Of a stretch of 51,048 nucleotides of DNA, positions 8,324-17,433 are shown in pieces. A model generated the notes under the pieces. The model did no database searches and was not told where the DNA came from. It worked only from the letters and a program-made list of their open reading frames with translations. Origin of the DNA: an uncultured Lachnospiraceae bacterium. Its GTDB lineage: Bacteria > Bacillota > Clostridia > Lachnospirales > Lachnospiraceae. The stretch covers positions 1-51,048 of the forward strand of contig CAJURQ010000027.1 of the NCBI GenBank assembly GCA_910588955.1, read 5' to 3'. Position 1 is the stretch's first letter. Each line of letters opens with the position of its first letter. The translations under genes were made by a program, and so were the position numbers.

Positions 8324-9109
8324 TTATTTTCTTCTGTCAGTGTCTGTGAGAATACCGATATAGTTTCCCAGCTTCCCCCTCATCTTCTGCAAAGCTCTGG
8401 TGTGGAGCTGAGAAATTCTCGACTCGGACACCTCCAATATATTACTGATTTCCTTCAGGGTCAGATCCTCGTAATAGTAGAGAACGATTACCTTGCGCTC
8501 TTTTTCCGTCAAAAGCTCGAGAGCCTGCGCCAGCATCTTCTTCAATTCGTCCCTCTCCAGAATCTCTTCCGGCGAATCAAAAGCTGCGCTTTTCGTGCTC
8601 CCCGCCTCGTTGGAGACTTCGCTCCCCTGTTCTAAAAACTCATTCAGAGACACCACGTTGGTGATCTTCATCTGTGACTGCCAGTCAAGGTATTCCTCGT
8701 CCGTAATACCCAAGAGCTTTGCGATCTCCTCGTCTGTGGCGCTCCTGCCATACTGTGTCTCGATCTCCTTAATCGCCGCATCGATCCGTTTCTGTTTCTG
8801 TCTGATGGTCCGCGGAATCCAGTCCATCTTGCGAATCTGGTCAAGGATCGCTCCCCGTATTCTCAAGCTGGCGTAAGTCTCAAACTTGACATCCTTCATG
8901 CAGTCAAACTTATCAATGGCGTCGATCAGTCCGAATATCCCGTAACTCACAAGATCCTCATACTCAACGTTGTACCCAAGGTACATACTGAGGCGTCCGG
9001 CAACCACCTTCACCAAAGGCGCATACTCCAATATGATCTTTTCCCGTACCTCCGGGGAACCCGCAGCCGCGTACTCCTCCCAGAGTTTCTTTTTGCCTGT
9101 ATCGTCCAT
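8324..9109 (-). CDS. sigD: Flagellar RNA polymerase sigma factor SigD/FliA
   Basis: Alternative sigma factor (sigma-28 class) directing late flagellar, flagellin and chemoreceptor transcription. 261 aa. Region 2 lies at about residues 50-100 with DLVSYGIFGLIDAIDKFD and the conserved DWIPR at 96-100. Region 3 follows, and region 4 at about 215-245 has the helix-turn-helix LKEISNILEVSESRISQLH. The product is full length with no sign of damage. It sits near the 3' end of the fla/che locus, as in Bacillus subtilis, so its level should depend on transcription reaching this far. No anti-sigma FlgM gene is in the window. Confidence 0.96.
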   Translation of the reverse strand: MDDTGKKKLWEEYAAAGSPEVREKIILEYAPLVKVVAGRLSMYLGYNVEYEDLVSYGIFGLIDAIDKFDCMKDVKFETYASLRIRGAILDQIRKMDWIPRTIRQKQKRIDAAIKEIETQYGRSATDEEIAKLLGITDEEYLDWQSQMKITNVVSLNEFLEQGSEVSNEAGSTKSAAFDSPEEILERDELKKMLAQALELLTEKERKVIVLYYYEDLTLKEISNILEVSESRISQLHTRALQKMRGKLGNYIGILTDTDRRK

Positions 9110-9149
9110 TCTGAGTACCTACTCTATTTTATGGTTTTATTTGTTTATT

Positions 9150-9551
9150 TTACTCCTCCGGTTCCTTTTCTATAACCTCGCCCTCCTCCATGTGGGCGTC
9201 CTGAATCTGCTGCTCAAACCGATCCAGCATAATCTGCAGGATTCGTCCGACAAAATAGAACCCCAGCAAAACGCACAGCAAAACAATCAGCATTGTCTGC
9301 AAGTCATAGTGCAGAATCCGCATGGCAATGCTGACAACCGCGCCGGCAAATAACATGACAAAAGGAGGGATCAGTCTGCGCTTTCTCGCCTTTGCTTGTC
9401 TCTCCTCTTCCTCCCGTTTTTCCCTCGCCTCACGCTGCGCTGCGGTCTCAATCTCATCCTCTGGATCGAGCCCTTCTTCCGGCTCTTCCTCTGTCTCCGA
9501 AATCTCCGCCGCTTCTCCTGTCTCTTCGCTGTTCTTCTCTTTCCAGTCCAC
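9150..9551 (-). CDS. Two-helix membrane protein between cheD and sigD, unknown function
   Basis: 133 aa starting at a GTG that follows GGAAGGG by 7 nt. The first about 60 residues are extremely acidic, then turn basic (residues near 45-62). Two membrane helices follow (about 63-80 and 85-107), then a short acidic tail. No catalytic motif is visible and I recognise no named family. Some Clostridia and Bacilli encode a membrane protein (SwrB/YlxL) next to sigD. This one sits in that position and could be a functional counterpart, but sequence similarity is not evident to me. Confidence 0.65.
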   Translation of the reverse strand: MDWKEKNSEETGEAAEISETEEEPEEGLDPEDEIETAAQREAREKREEEERQAKARKRRLIPPFVMLFAGAVVSIAMRILHYDLQTMLIVLLCVLLGFYFVGRILQIMLDRFEQQIQDAHMEEGEVIEKEPEE

Positions 9552-9585
9552 CTTGCTACCCTTCCATCTTCTTCCCGCCGGCTTA

Positions 9586-10071
9586 TCAGATCTTGTATTC
9601 CTGTTTGCCTACCGCTCTGATTACAAAATCTCCGGTTTCAGGATAAAAAATAACCGTTCTCCCGAAATTCTTGCCTGTATCCTCCGCAAGAATCGGAATC
9701 CGCAGCTCCGCCAGCTTCTTCTTGGTCGCCTGCACGTTTCTCTCACCCACACGAACCATCTCGCTGTTACTGTTAAAGCCAAACATCTGCGCACCGCCCG
9801 CAATCTTGGCAACCAGCCGGCTTCTGTTCGCCCCTTTTCTGGTCACCTGCTTCACAAGCTCCTCTATTCCCGTGTCAGCAAACTTCGGTATATTGGAGTT
9901 GTTCCGAATCGTCGTAGAGTCAGGCAGCATAATGTGCGCAAGCCCGCCGATCTTTGTGACCGGATCTCGAAGCGCAATACCTACACAAGACCCCAGTCCC
10001 AAAGTCGTAATCCTATCAGGACTGACGCATACGTTTAAGTCGGCCATTCCGACCTTTATCTCTACACTCAT
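9586..10071 (-). CDS. cheD: Chemoreceptor glutamine deamidase CheD
   Basis: Deamidates receptor glutamines and, in the B. subtilis-type system, exchanges between receptors and CheC. 161 aa. The catalytic triad pattern is present: Cys29 in GLGSCVGI, His46 in LAHIMLPDS and Thr23 just before the cysteine. Length matches the family. It lies directly after cheC, which fits the CheC-CheD partnership. The upstream ribosome binding site (GGGAGAA) is moderate. Confidence 0.95.
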   Translation of the reverse strand: MSVEIKVGMADLNVCVSPDRITTLGLGSCVGIALRDPVTKIGGLAHIMLPDSTTIRNNSNIPKFADTGIEELVKQVTRKGANRSRLVAKIAGGAQMFGFNSNSEMVRVGERNVQATKKKLAELRIPILAEDTGKNFGRTVIFYPETGDFVIRAVGKQEYKI

Positions 10072-10127
10072 AACACCGCGTTCTCCCGTTTACACTTTCT
10101 TAATCCATACCCATGTGCGCCGTCCGA

Positions 10128-10745
10128 TCAGATATTGATCCCCAGCGCCGATAACATCCTGCCATATGAATCCAGATCAGGAATCAGAATAAAATATCCG
10201 TCTAATACCATCTCGTCAAAAAACTGTGTTTGAATCATCAACATCCTGTCGCCGAGAGCGGCAAACTCTATCGCCGGCACGCTCAATATCGCACCCGCCA
10301 TATCCACCGTCAGATCCGGCACGGAAGGATAGATCGCCAGATTGGTGATACTTGAGAGGGAATTTAAATAAGATCCGGTGATAATGTTTCCCACCTCTTT
10401 CAAGGCGGAAAATTCCATCTCGGTAAACTCGTCACCTTCCGACTCCATACCCATCAGCTTGCCGACCAGATGCTTTGCAGCCTTCTTCTCCAGAAGAAAC
10501 ATGATGCTTCCCTTGATATCGCCTTCAATGCCGAGATAGATCCCCGCCATGACCGTCTCCTCGCCGACCATAGCCTCGCCAAGCTCCCTAAACTCCAGGA
10601 GCTGTACCTTGGGGACCGCCATATCTACCTTACACTGCATCATCTGTGCTAAAGCCGTGGTCGCGTTTCCGGCGCCAATATTGCCCAACTCTCTCAGGAC
10701 GTCGAAATATTCATTTGACATTTCGTCTAAACTGATTTCACCCAC
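10128..10745 (-). CDS. cheC: CheY-P phosphatase CheC
   Basis: Dephosphorylates CheY-P and binds CheD. 205 aa from the GTG at 10745. This start is preferred because AGGAGG lies 6 nt upstream, while the nearby ATG (10721) has no ribosome binding site. Two phosphatase motifs with the spaced Glu and Asn are visible: LRELGNIGAGNATTAL near the N-terminus and ALKEVGNIITGSYLNSL in the middle. It begins 10 nt after cheW and precedes cheD. The protein is too short to be a FliY, and the SpoA domain is absent. Confidence 0.93.
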   Translation of the reverse strand: MGEISLDEMSNEYFDVLRELGNIGAGNATTALAQMMQCKVDMAVPKVQLLEFRELGEAMVGEETVMAGIYLGIEGDIKGSIMFLLEKKAAKHLVGKLMGMESEGDEFTEMEFSALKEVGNIITGSYLNSLSSITNLAIYPSVPDLTVDMAGAILSVPAIEFAALGDRMLMIQTQFFDEMVLDGYFILIPDLDSYGRMLSALGINI

Positions 10746-10755
10746 TTCAAACCTC

Positions 10756-11217
10756 CTATACGCTTTCCAGCACAACCGCATTTAAATCGAGCAGGGAAAT
10801 CAGTCCCCCGTCGCTCTTTCCGACTCCACAGAGAAAGTTTGACTTCTCATCTTTTGAGTCGTACGCTACTTTTTCGATTCTGTCGTTTTCCAGAGTCACC
10901 ACTTCCCTGACTTCATCGACGATCACGCCGATGGTTCCCTGCTGTTCCAGCTTCAGAATGATAATCCTGCTGGATTTCGTCTCCACATCATTCTCAAGCC
11001 CCATCTTGATACGGATGCTCATAACGGGAATGACCTCGCCTCTCAGGTTAATGACGCCCTTTAAATAGTTGTCGACCTTCGGCACTCTGGTAATGTGCGG
11101 CATTCTCACGATATTGTCTATGTACTTGATATCGATGCCGTACTGCTCGTCACCGAGTTTTATCACGATAAACTGTGTGGTTTCTCCCACCGGTCTTAAT
11201 TCTTCTACTTCATTCAT
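10756..11217 (-). CDS. cheW: Chemotaxis coupling protein CheW
   Basis: Scaffold linking chemoreceptors to CheA. 153 aa, a single CheW domain with the usual core (QFIVIKLGDEQYGIDIKYI near residue 17, LKGVINLRGEVIPVM near 48, IGVIVDEVREVV near 95). No receiver domain, so it is CheW and not CheV. AGGAGGGAGGA lies before the ATG. It follows cheA after 19 nt. Confidence 0.96.
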   Translation of the reverse strand: MNEVEELRPVGETTQFIVIKLGDEQYGIDIKYIDNIVRMPHITRVPKVDNYLKGVINLRGEVIPVMSIRIKMGLENDVETKSSRIIILKLEQQGTIGVIVDEVREVVTLENDRIEKVAYDSKDEKSNFLCGVGKSDGGLISLLDLNAVVLESV

Positions 11218-11236
11218 GCTCTCTTCCTCCCTCCTG

Positions 11237-13366
11237 TCAGATCAACGAATTGGCATCCAGAATCAGCGCTACCTCACCGTCGCCAAGAACCGTCGCGCCG
11301 CTGATAATCTTGCACTTGCTGATATACTTGCCGAGCGACTTGATAACAATCTCCTGCTGACCAATCAGTTCATCCACCACAAGACCTGCAAGCTTATCGC
11401 CCTTCTTGACAACGACCACAACGAGATTTTCCTCCGGATCCTTCTTGCTCGGGATATCCAGAATCTCATTCAGGCGGATCAGCGGAATTACCAGATCACG
11501 CAGCTGAATCACTTCCTTCGCCTGCACCAAATTCACATCGCTTGGAAGGATATCCTCTATCGTCTGAATGGAGCCGAGCGCAATCGCGTATTTCTCGTCA
11601 CCGATCTCCACCATCAGAGCCTGAATGATGGCGAGCGTCAACGGCAGTCTGATCGTCCATGTGCTGCCCTCTCCGAGTCTGGACTTCACTTCCACCTCGC
11701 CGCTTAAGGACTCGATCATAGACTTCACCACGTCCAGACCTACGCCTCGTCCCGACACGTCGGAGACAACCTTCGCGGTAGAGAATCCCGCGTTAAACAG
11801 CAGGTCTATGATCTCCTTCTCGCTCATCGCTTCGCCCTGTTCCGGGGTGATGACGCCGCGCTCTATCGCCTTATTTTTAACTGCCTTTGTATCGATACCG
11901 TTACCGTCATCCCTCACCTCGATGACAACGTTGTTACCATCCTGATACGCGTCGAGGAAAATGGAACCGACTTCCGGCTTTCCTCTCTCTTTACGCACCG
12001 CAGCGGACTCCAGTCCATGGTCAGCGGAATTACGCAAAAGGTGCATCAGCGGATCGCCAATCTGGTCTACCACGGTACGGTCAAGCTCCGTCTCCTCACC
12101 GCTCATGTACAGCTCCATCTTCTTGCCGAGCTTCTTCTGCAAGTCGCGGACCATGCGGGGGAACTTGTTCACCGTGCTCTCGATAGGCACCATCCTCACC
12201 TTCATAACCGACTCGTGAAGGGAAGTGGTCACGCTCTCCAGATACTCGATCTGCTCGTTCACCGCCTGACTGGAATTGCCTGACATCGCGGACGCCGATA
12301 CGAGGGAGTTCTTCGCGATAATCAGCTCGCTGACCAGATTCATCAGCGTATCCAGCTTCTCTATATCTACTCTTACAGTCCTGTTTACCACAGGCTTGTT
12401 CGCGGGCGCTTTCTTCGCCGCCGGAGCGGGTGTAGGCGCGGGCGCCTGTTCCGCCTGTGCGGGAGCTGCCGGCGCTGACGCAGCCGTCTGTGCGGGCTGC
12501 TGTGCCTGTGCAGGCGCCGCAGGCGCTGCCGCCTCTACCTCTGCCCCCGTCTCAGCCGCATGGGATTCCTCCGTCTCAGCCGCCCCCACATCGTCAAGGT
12601 TCAGCACACTGCCGGAGACATCCTCGATCTCGGACACGCTCTTTGCCGCCGTCACCACCTCGTTCAATTCCGTCTCGGAAACAATAATCAAGCTGAAATG
12701 CAGATCAAACTTCTCGTCCTCAATGTCCTGCGAAGAGGGATCGGAAACGATAATCTCACTCGTCTCCTCGATCGCCTTAAACACCAGGAACGCCCTTGCC
12801 GCCTTCAGAATACAGGACTCCTGTACCTTCACGGTCAGCCCGTATACACTCTTGCCCTGCTTGAGCGCCTCGCTCAGCACGCTCTGCTGGTTCTCATTCA
12901 GCTTGATTCCCACAAAACCGTCTGCGGCAGCCGGAGCAGCAGCCTGTTCCTGAGACGCCGCCTCCTGCGCTGCCGGCGTGTCGCCGTCTCCCATAATATC
13001 ATTCAACCGCTTAATCAGCGCGCCGTTATCGTTAGTACCCTCGTCGGAACTCTCCCTGATATTCGTGTTGTACTCCTCCAGCGCATCCAGACACTGGAAC
13101 AGTACGTCGATCATATCCGCCTTCACCTTGATATTGCCGTTTCTCACCTCAGAGAAAACATTCTCCATATCATGGGTCAGAGTCTGCATCCTCTTATAGC
13201 CCATGGTTCCCGCCATACCCTTCAAGGAATGGGCGGCGCGGAAGATCTCATTGATCGTATCCATGTTCTCCGGATCCTGCTCCAGGGAGAGGATCTGCGT
13301 ATTCAGATTCTGCAGATGTTCATTGGTTTCATCAAGGAAAATCTCAAGATACTGGCTTACATCCAT
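11237..13366 (-). CDS. cheA: Chemotaxis histidine kinase CheA
   Basis: Receptor-controlled kinase that phosphorylates CheY and CheB. 709 aa. P1 (1-110) has phospho-accepting His46 in IFRAAHSLKGMAG. A P2-like domain spans about 155-265, followed by an Ala/Pro/Gln linker of some 50 residues. P3 (about 327-385) is the dimerisation helix pair. P4 has the N-box LLRNSADHGLE and the G boxes DDGNGID and GRGVGLDVV. The CheW-like P5 occupies the last 140 residues. One base separates it from cheB. The low-complexity linker is the only unusual part. Confidence 0.97.
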   Translation of the reverse strand: MDVSQYLEIFLDETNEHLQNLNTQILSLEQDPENMDTINEIFRAAHSLKGMAGTMGYKRMQTLTHDMENVFSEVRNGNIKVKADMIDVLFQCLDALEEYNTNIRESSDEGTNDNGALIKRLNDIMGDGDTPAAQEAASQEQAAAPAAADGFVGIKLNENQQSVLSEALKQGKSVYGLTVKVQESCILKAARAFLVFKAIEETSEIIVSDPSSQDIEDEKFDLHFSLIIVSETELNEVVTAAKSVSEIEDVSGSVLNLDDVGAAETEESHAAETGAEVEAAAPAAPAQAQQPAQTAASAPAAPAQAEQAPAPTPAPAAKKAPANKPVVNRTVRVDIEKLDTLMNLVSELIIAKNSLVSASAMSGNSSQAVNEQIEYLESVTTSLHESVMKVRMVPIESTVNKFPRMVRDLQKKLGKKMELYMSGEETELDRTVVDQIGDPLMHLLRNSADHGLESAAVRKERGKPEVGSIFLDAYQDGNNVVIEVRDDGNGIDTKAVKNKAIERGVITPEQGEAMSEKEIIDLLFNAGFSTAKVVSDVSGRGVGLDVVKSMIESLSGEVEVKSRLGEGSTWTIRLPLTLAIIQALMVEIGDEKYAIALGSIQTIEDILPSDVNLVQAKEVIQLRDLVIPLIRLNEILDIPSKKDPEENLVVVVVKKGDKLAGLVVDELIGQQEIVIKSLGKYISKCKIISGATVLGDGEVALILDANSLI

Positions 13367-13367
13367 A

Positions 13368-14513
13368 TTATTTTACCCCCACGTTTGTCGTGATTTCCTG
13401 CGCGATCTGCTCCAGCGGCACTATCTGGTCCGCCAGCCCCGCGTTCACGGCGCTCTTCGGCATCCCGTACACGGCGCATGTGCTCGCCTCCTGGACAATC
13501 ACATGTATTTTCTTTTTCTCCTTCAGATGTTGGATTCCTTCTGTACCGTCCGCGCCCATCCCCGTCATCACCACGCACACGACCCTGTCAAACTTGCTGT
13601 CCATCAGGGATTCGTACATGTAGTTCGCGCAGGGTTTCACACCTTCTCTCGCCGGTTCGTCCGAGTAATGGATCGTATATTTGCCTGCCATATTCAGAAC
13701 GTTCAGATGCTTGCCGCCCATTGCAATATATACGCTGCCGGGCATAAGCACATCACCCTCCGCCGCTTCCTTCACGGAGACCTCGCTCAGAGAGTTCAGC
13801 CGCTCTGCCAGAGACGCCGTAAAACCGGCAGGCATATGCTGCACCACCACCACCGGCACCTTCAGGTTCGCCGGGAGCTTCGGAATCACCGCCTGCAATG
13901 CCTTCGGTCCGCCCGTGGAACTTGCCAGCGCCACAACCTGACTTCCCGGATTGTAGACCGCCTTCCCCGAGGGAGGCGCTGACACCGGCGCTTTTTTCTC
14001 CGGTTTTTCCGCCGCCGGAGCCGTATCCGTCCTGCCCACAATACTCCTTACGGCTCCCATTTTGGGAGTCACCGGCGTTCTGGCAGGAATGGAGGACGTG
14101 ATCGGCGACCGTGTGTCCACATCCGTCACTGCGGCGAGAATCCGCAAAAGTCCCTGACTGAAAGTCCCGTTACGGCAGTCTAACGCGCTGGTAGGCTTGT
14201 GGATAAAATCCAACGCCCCCAGTTCCAGCGCGTCCAGCGTAACCTTCGCGCCGTCCGCGGTGTCCGTGCTCGCCATAATGACCTTCGCCGAGATCCTGCG
14301 CTTCTGCAGCTCCTTCAAGAGCTCCAGACCGTTCATCTGCGGCATATTCACATCAAGCACGACCGCGTCGTAGGTCTTCCTGCTCAGAAGCGCCAACGCG
14401 TCCAGACCGTTTACCGCCCTGTCCTGTACTTGGAATCGCTTATCCGATTCGATTATATCACAGAGCACCCTTCTCATGAGTGCAGAGTCGTCAACCAGCA
14501 ATATATTTTTCAT
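13368..14513 (-). CDS. cheB: Protein-glutamate methylesterase/deamidase CheB
   Basis: Removes methyl groups from chemoreceptors after phosphorylation by CheA. 381 aa. The receiver domain (1-120) has the acidic pair D8/D9 and phospho-acceptor D54 in VVLDVNMPQMNG. A flexible Pro/Ala-rich linker covers about 120-190. The esterase domain has the triad S199 (ASSTGGP), H226 (VVQHMPAG) and D322 (MTGMGADG). All key residues are intact. Its partner methyltransferase CheR is not in the window and must be elsewhere if present. Confidence 0.96.
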   Translation of the reverse strand: MKNILLVDDSALMRRVLCDIIESDKRFQVQDRAVNGLDALALLSRKTYDAVVLDVNMPQMNGLELLKELQKRRISAKVIMASTDTADGAKVTLDALELGALDFIHKPTSALDCRNGTFSQGLLRILAAVTDVDTRSPITSSIPARTPVTPKMGAVRSIVGRTDTAPAAEKPEKKAPVSAPPSGKAVYNPGSQVVALASSTGGPKALQAVIPKLPANLKVPVVVVQHMPAGFTASLAERLNSLSEVSVKEAAEGDVLMPGSVYIAMGGKHLNVLNMAGKYTIHYSDEPAREGVKPCANYMYESLMDSKFDRVVCVVMTGMGADGTEGIQHLKEKKKIHVIVQEASTCAVYGMPKSAVNAGLADQIVPLEQIAQEITTNVGVK

Positions 14514-14530
14514 CTTCTACCTCCGGCAGA

Positions 14531-15259
14531 TCAGCCCTCCATTTTTTTGTGGGTTTTCCTCGCCTCATCAAAAATATACTGAATTATTTCCTCCCTGTCC
14601 TGTGGATCCACATTCACATACTGCACGCGGTGATCGAAGACGCCCGGCTCCTTTTCCAGCTCGTTTACCGCCAGAACCTTTCCCACAAGCCGGTACTCTT
14701 TCTCCCTGCCGTCAATCTGCAAATGATACTTACATAATATCAGGCTGTTCACCTCGTAGGCATAGTAGGCGACAAACCTAAGCCCTCCGCCGCTGATATC
14801 CACAATCACGCTGCTCTTTAAGGGCAGCGCCGGCAAAAGCTCCTCCTGCGCCGCAACGGAGATCTCCTCCTCCTCGCCGAGCTGTCTGGAATCCATCTCC
14901 AGCGCACAGCTAAAGCGGTAATACTCGCGCCTCTGATAATTGCGCAGGTTGCTCGTCAGATCCATCACCAGCACATACTGTCCGTTATGGCGGTAGCGAT
15001 CCGCCACCCGCGCCGTGCACTGGTAAACTACGTTGTTCCCGTAAAAATACATATCGTACTCGCCGTCCACCGGCAAGAGGATGAGTTTGCCATCCGCAAT
15101 CGGCATGGATACCTCCACGCGGTTCTCCGTCAGTACCCTCAGCACCTGACTCCGATGCGCCCTTCGCTGTCTGCTGTCCTCTGGTTCCCGCTCCCTGCCT
15201 ATCGCTTTGAGTTCTACCTCTCCACCCGGCGCCGCGTACTTTGATAACACTTCCGACAT
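14531..15259 (-). CDS. PilZ-domain flagellar brake protein (YcgR/YpfA-like)
   Basis: 242 aa. The N-terminal half is a YcgR-type domain. The C-terminal half is PilZ with the cyclic-di-GMP signature: an arginine-rich RREYYRF segment near residue 118 and DISGGGLRF near 165. In B. subtilis and E. coli such proteins slow the motor through MotA or FliG-MotA when c-di-GMP is high. Location between flhG and cheB supports a motility role. Binding of c-di-GMP is inferred from the intact motifs. Confidence 0.85.
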   Translation of the reverse strand: MSEVLSKYAAPGGEVELKAIGREREPEDSRQRRAHRSQVLRVLTENRVEVSMPIADGKLILLPVDGEYDMYFYGNNVVYQCTARVADRYRHNGQYVLVMDLTSNLRNYQRREYYRFSCALEMDSRQLGEEEEISVAAQEELLPALPLKSSVIVDISGGGLRFVAYYAYEVNSLILCKYHLQIDGREKEYRLVGKVLAVNELEKEPGVFDHRVQYVNVDPQDREEIIQYIFDEARKTHKKMEG

Positions 15260-15290
15260 TTTTTACCTCCCGGCGTTCATGCCTGCCGTT

Positions 15291-16166
15291 TTATTTTCCG
15301 GATATGATATGAGAAAAGAATGCCGCCATACCACGCCTCGGAATCGTTTTTTCCACTTCCCTGTTCATCAGTTTCGCCGCAATAATTTCGTAGGCAATCG
15401 CCGACCTCGCCTTGGGATTATCCAGCGATACCGGCATCTGCTGCATCACAGCCTTCGCCAGAAGCTGATCCTGCGGGATCATCCCGAGATAGGATATCGG
15501 CACCTTCAGATACCGCTCCACCACCGTCTCCAGCTTCCCGTAGAGTGAGAGCGCTTCCTGCTCCCCCGTCACCTTGTTGGCGAGCACCTTCACCTGCGTC
15601 TCCTTCACCCTGTAGCGGGGATGACGGCTAAGCGCCTTGAGGAGCGAATAGGAGTCCGTGATCGAGGTGGGCTCCGGCGTAGTCACCAGAAGAATCTCAC
15701 CGCTCGCCACGAGAAATTCTAACACCGAATCGGAAATGCCCGCCCCGGTATCTACAATGATGGTCTCCGCCATCTCGTCCAGCTCCGCCAGATTGTCTAT
15801 GATCGTCCCCAGATTATCCCTGTCCAGATTCGACATCCCCGTAATCCCGGAACCGCCCGATATAAAGCCTACTTCCATGGGTCCCCACGTGACGATATCC
15901 CGGATGCTCTTTCCCTGATAAATTAAATCACATAAGTTATGTTTGGGCACCGCCCCGAACATAATCTCTATGTTTGCCAACCCGAAATCCGCGTCCAGAA
16001 TAATGACCTTCTGTCCCATTTTACGAAACTGTATTGCCAGGTTGATCGCCGTGTTCGATTTCCCAACGCCTCCCTTGCCGCTTGTGACGGTGATGACCCT
16101 TGCCAGAGGACGTTTCGGCGGAGCGCTTCCCTTTATTATCCTTCTCAGTTTTTCAGCCTGATCCAT
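15291..16166 (-). CDS. flhG: MinD-like ATPase FlhG (YlxH/FleN)
   Basis: Controls flagellar number and placement together with FlhF. 291 aa. The deviant Walker A motif GKGGVGKS lies near residue 30, with D in LDADFGLANI and the switch region IIVDTGAGIS. The N-terminus has the short DQAEKLR segment used by FlhG to stimulate FlhF GTPase activity. AAGGAGGAG precedes the ATG. It follows flhF, as in most FlhF/FlhG pairs. Confidence 0.94.
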   Translation of the reverse strand: MDQAEKLRRIIKGSAPPKRPLARVITVTSGKGGVGKSNTAINLAIQFRKMGQKVIILDADFGLANIEIMFGAVPKHNLCDLIYQGKSIRDIVTWGPMEVGFISGGSGITGMSNLDRDNLGTIIDNLAELDEMAETIIVDTGAGISDSVLEFLVASGEILLVTTPEPTSITDSYSLLKALSRHPRYRVKETQVKVLANKVTGEQEALSLYGKLETVVERYLKVPISYLGMIPQDQLLAKAVMQQMPVSLDNPKARSAIAYEIIAAKLMNREVEKTIPRRGMAAFFSHIISGK

Positions 16167-16200
16167 TATAGCTAGGTCTCCTCCTTAGTTCTTCCTCCGG

Positions 16201-17433
16201 TTAGTTCTTCCCACCGAGCAGCCTCTTGACCGTCTTCTGCGGGTTAAAGTCCTCTATATCGTCCGGCACATTCTGCCCGTACGTCACATAGGACAGCGAC
16301 GCGCCCGTATAAAGCCGCAGATTCAGAAGATTTCCCAGCGTCGTCGTCTCATCCAGCTTCGTGAAAATCAGCTTGTAGTCCGCCATCTCCTTATAGGAAT
16401 CCGCTATACTGATCAGATCCTTGTACTTCGTCGTGGCGCTCAAGACAAGGTGCACCTCACTCTCCACCTTGTCATCCACGGAATGAATAATATTACGCAT
16501 GTTATCTTTCTGCGTCGTGTTCTGGTGGGAATGTCCCGCCGTGTCAATCAAAATGTAGTCGTAATCCTTAAAGTCCTCCAGCGCCTTGTTTATTTCTTCC
16601 ACCGTATAGATCACTCGGAAAGGCACCTCCAAAATATTCGCGTAGGTGCGGAGCTGTTCCGCCGCGGCGATACGATAGGTATCCGCTGTCAGAAGCGCCA
16701 CCTTCTTCTTCTCGTCCACGCGGAACTTCGAGGCGACCTTGGCGATCGTGGTCGTTTTGCCGACGCCTGTGGGTCCGATGAAAAACACAAGCTTGATGCC
16801 GTTTGACGCCGGTTCGATGCCGCTTGGCTTGCCAAATTTGAGGATCATCTTCTGGTAGATGTTCGCCAGCGCATAGTCAAAGGGTATGTTTGGCTTGTTG
16901 ATCAGTTCGATCTCATCTATGATCTCCTGCGCGTACTTTTCATCCACCTCGTTGTCGAGCATGGTGTCATGCAGAAGGTGCATGAATCTGTCCGTCTCCG
17001 TCTCCTCTTTTTTCTCCTCCTGCGGTTCAGGCTTCTCCTCCTCGGGCTTCTGGAGCTGCTGCTCCAGGAGCGACTGCAAGCTGTCCAGCTTCTCCTCTAT
17101 AGCGCTGTTGTTTTCCCGCTTCTCCTTTATGACGCCGCTGTTGTCCCGTTTTTCCGGCGTTTCAACAACAGGTGTACTTTTAACAGCCGTCTCCTCTTCC
17201 TTGCTCTGGCTGGAAGCGAGCACGTTGCTGATGGCGGACACCGCCGCGGTCAGCTTCTCGCTCTCCTCCTCAAGCGCCACCGTGACCTCCACCATGGGAG
17301 TCTTCAGAAACGCGAAAAGACCCTTGGGCTTCACGGGCTTCACGTTCATCACGACCACGCCTTCTCCCAATTCCGCCCGGGCGTTTTCAATCGCTTCTTT
17401 TTCGGTTTTTGCAATAAATTTCTTGATTATCAT
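16201..17433 (-). CDS. flhF: Signal-recognition-type GTPase FlhF
   Basis: SRP-like GTPase that marks the flagellar assembly site at the membrane. 410 aa: B domain (about 1-110) with a long charged linker, N domain, then the G domain with GPTGVGKTTT and LTADTYRIAAAEQLRTYA. The DTAGHS G3 motif and TKLDE G4 motif are present. Its ATG overlaps the flhA stop by one base (TAATG), so translation is likely coupled. Confidence 0.95.
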   Translation of the reverse strand: MIIKKFIAKTEKEAIENARAELGEGVVVMNVKPVKPKGLFAFLKTPMVEVTVALEEESEKLTAAVSAISNVLASSQSKEEETAVKSTPVVETPEKRDNSGVIKEKRENNSAIEEKLDSLQSLLEQQLQKPEEEKPEPQEEKKEETETDRFMHLLHDTMLDNEVDEKYAQEIIDEIELINKPNIPFDYALANIYQKMILKFGKPSGIEPASNGIKLVFFIGPTGVGKTTTIAKVASKFRVDEKKKVALLTADTYRIAAAEQLRTYANILEVPFRVIYTVEEINKALEDFKDYDYILIDTAGHSHQNTTQKDNMRNIIHSVDDKVESEVHLVLSATTKYKDLISIADSYKEMADYKLIFTKLDETTTLGNLLNLRLYTGASLSYVTYGQNVPDDIEDFNPQKTVKRLLGGKN

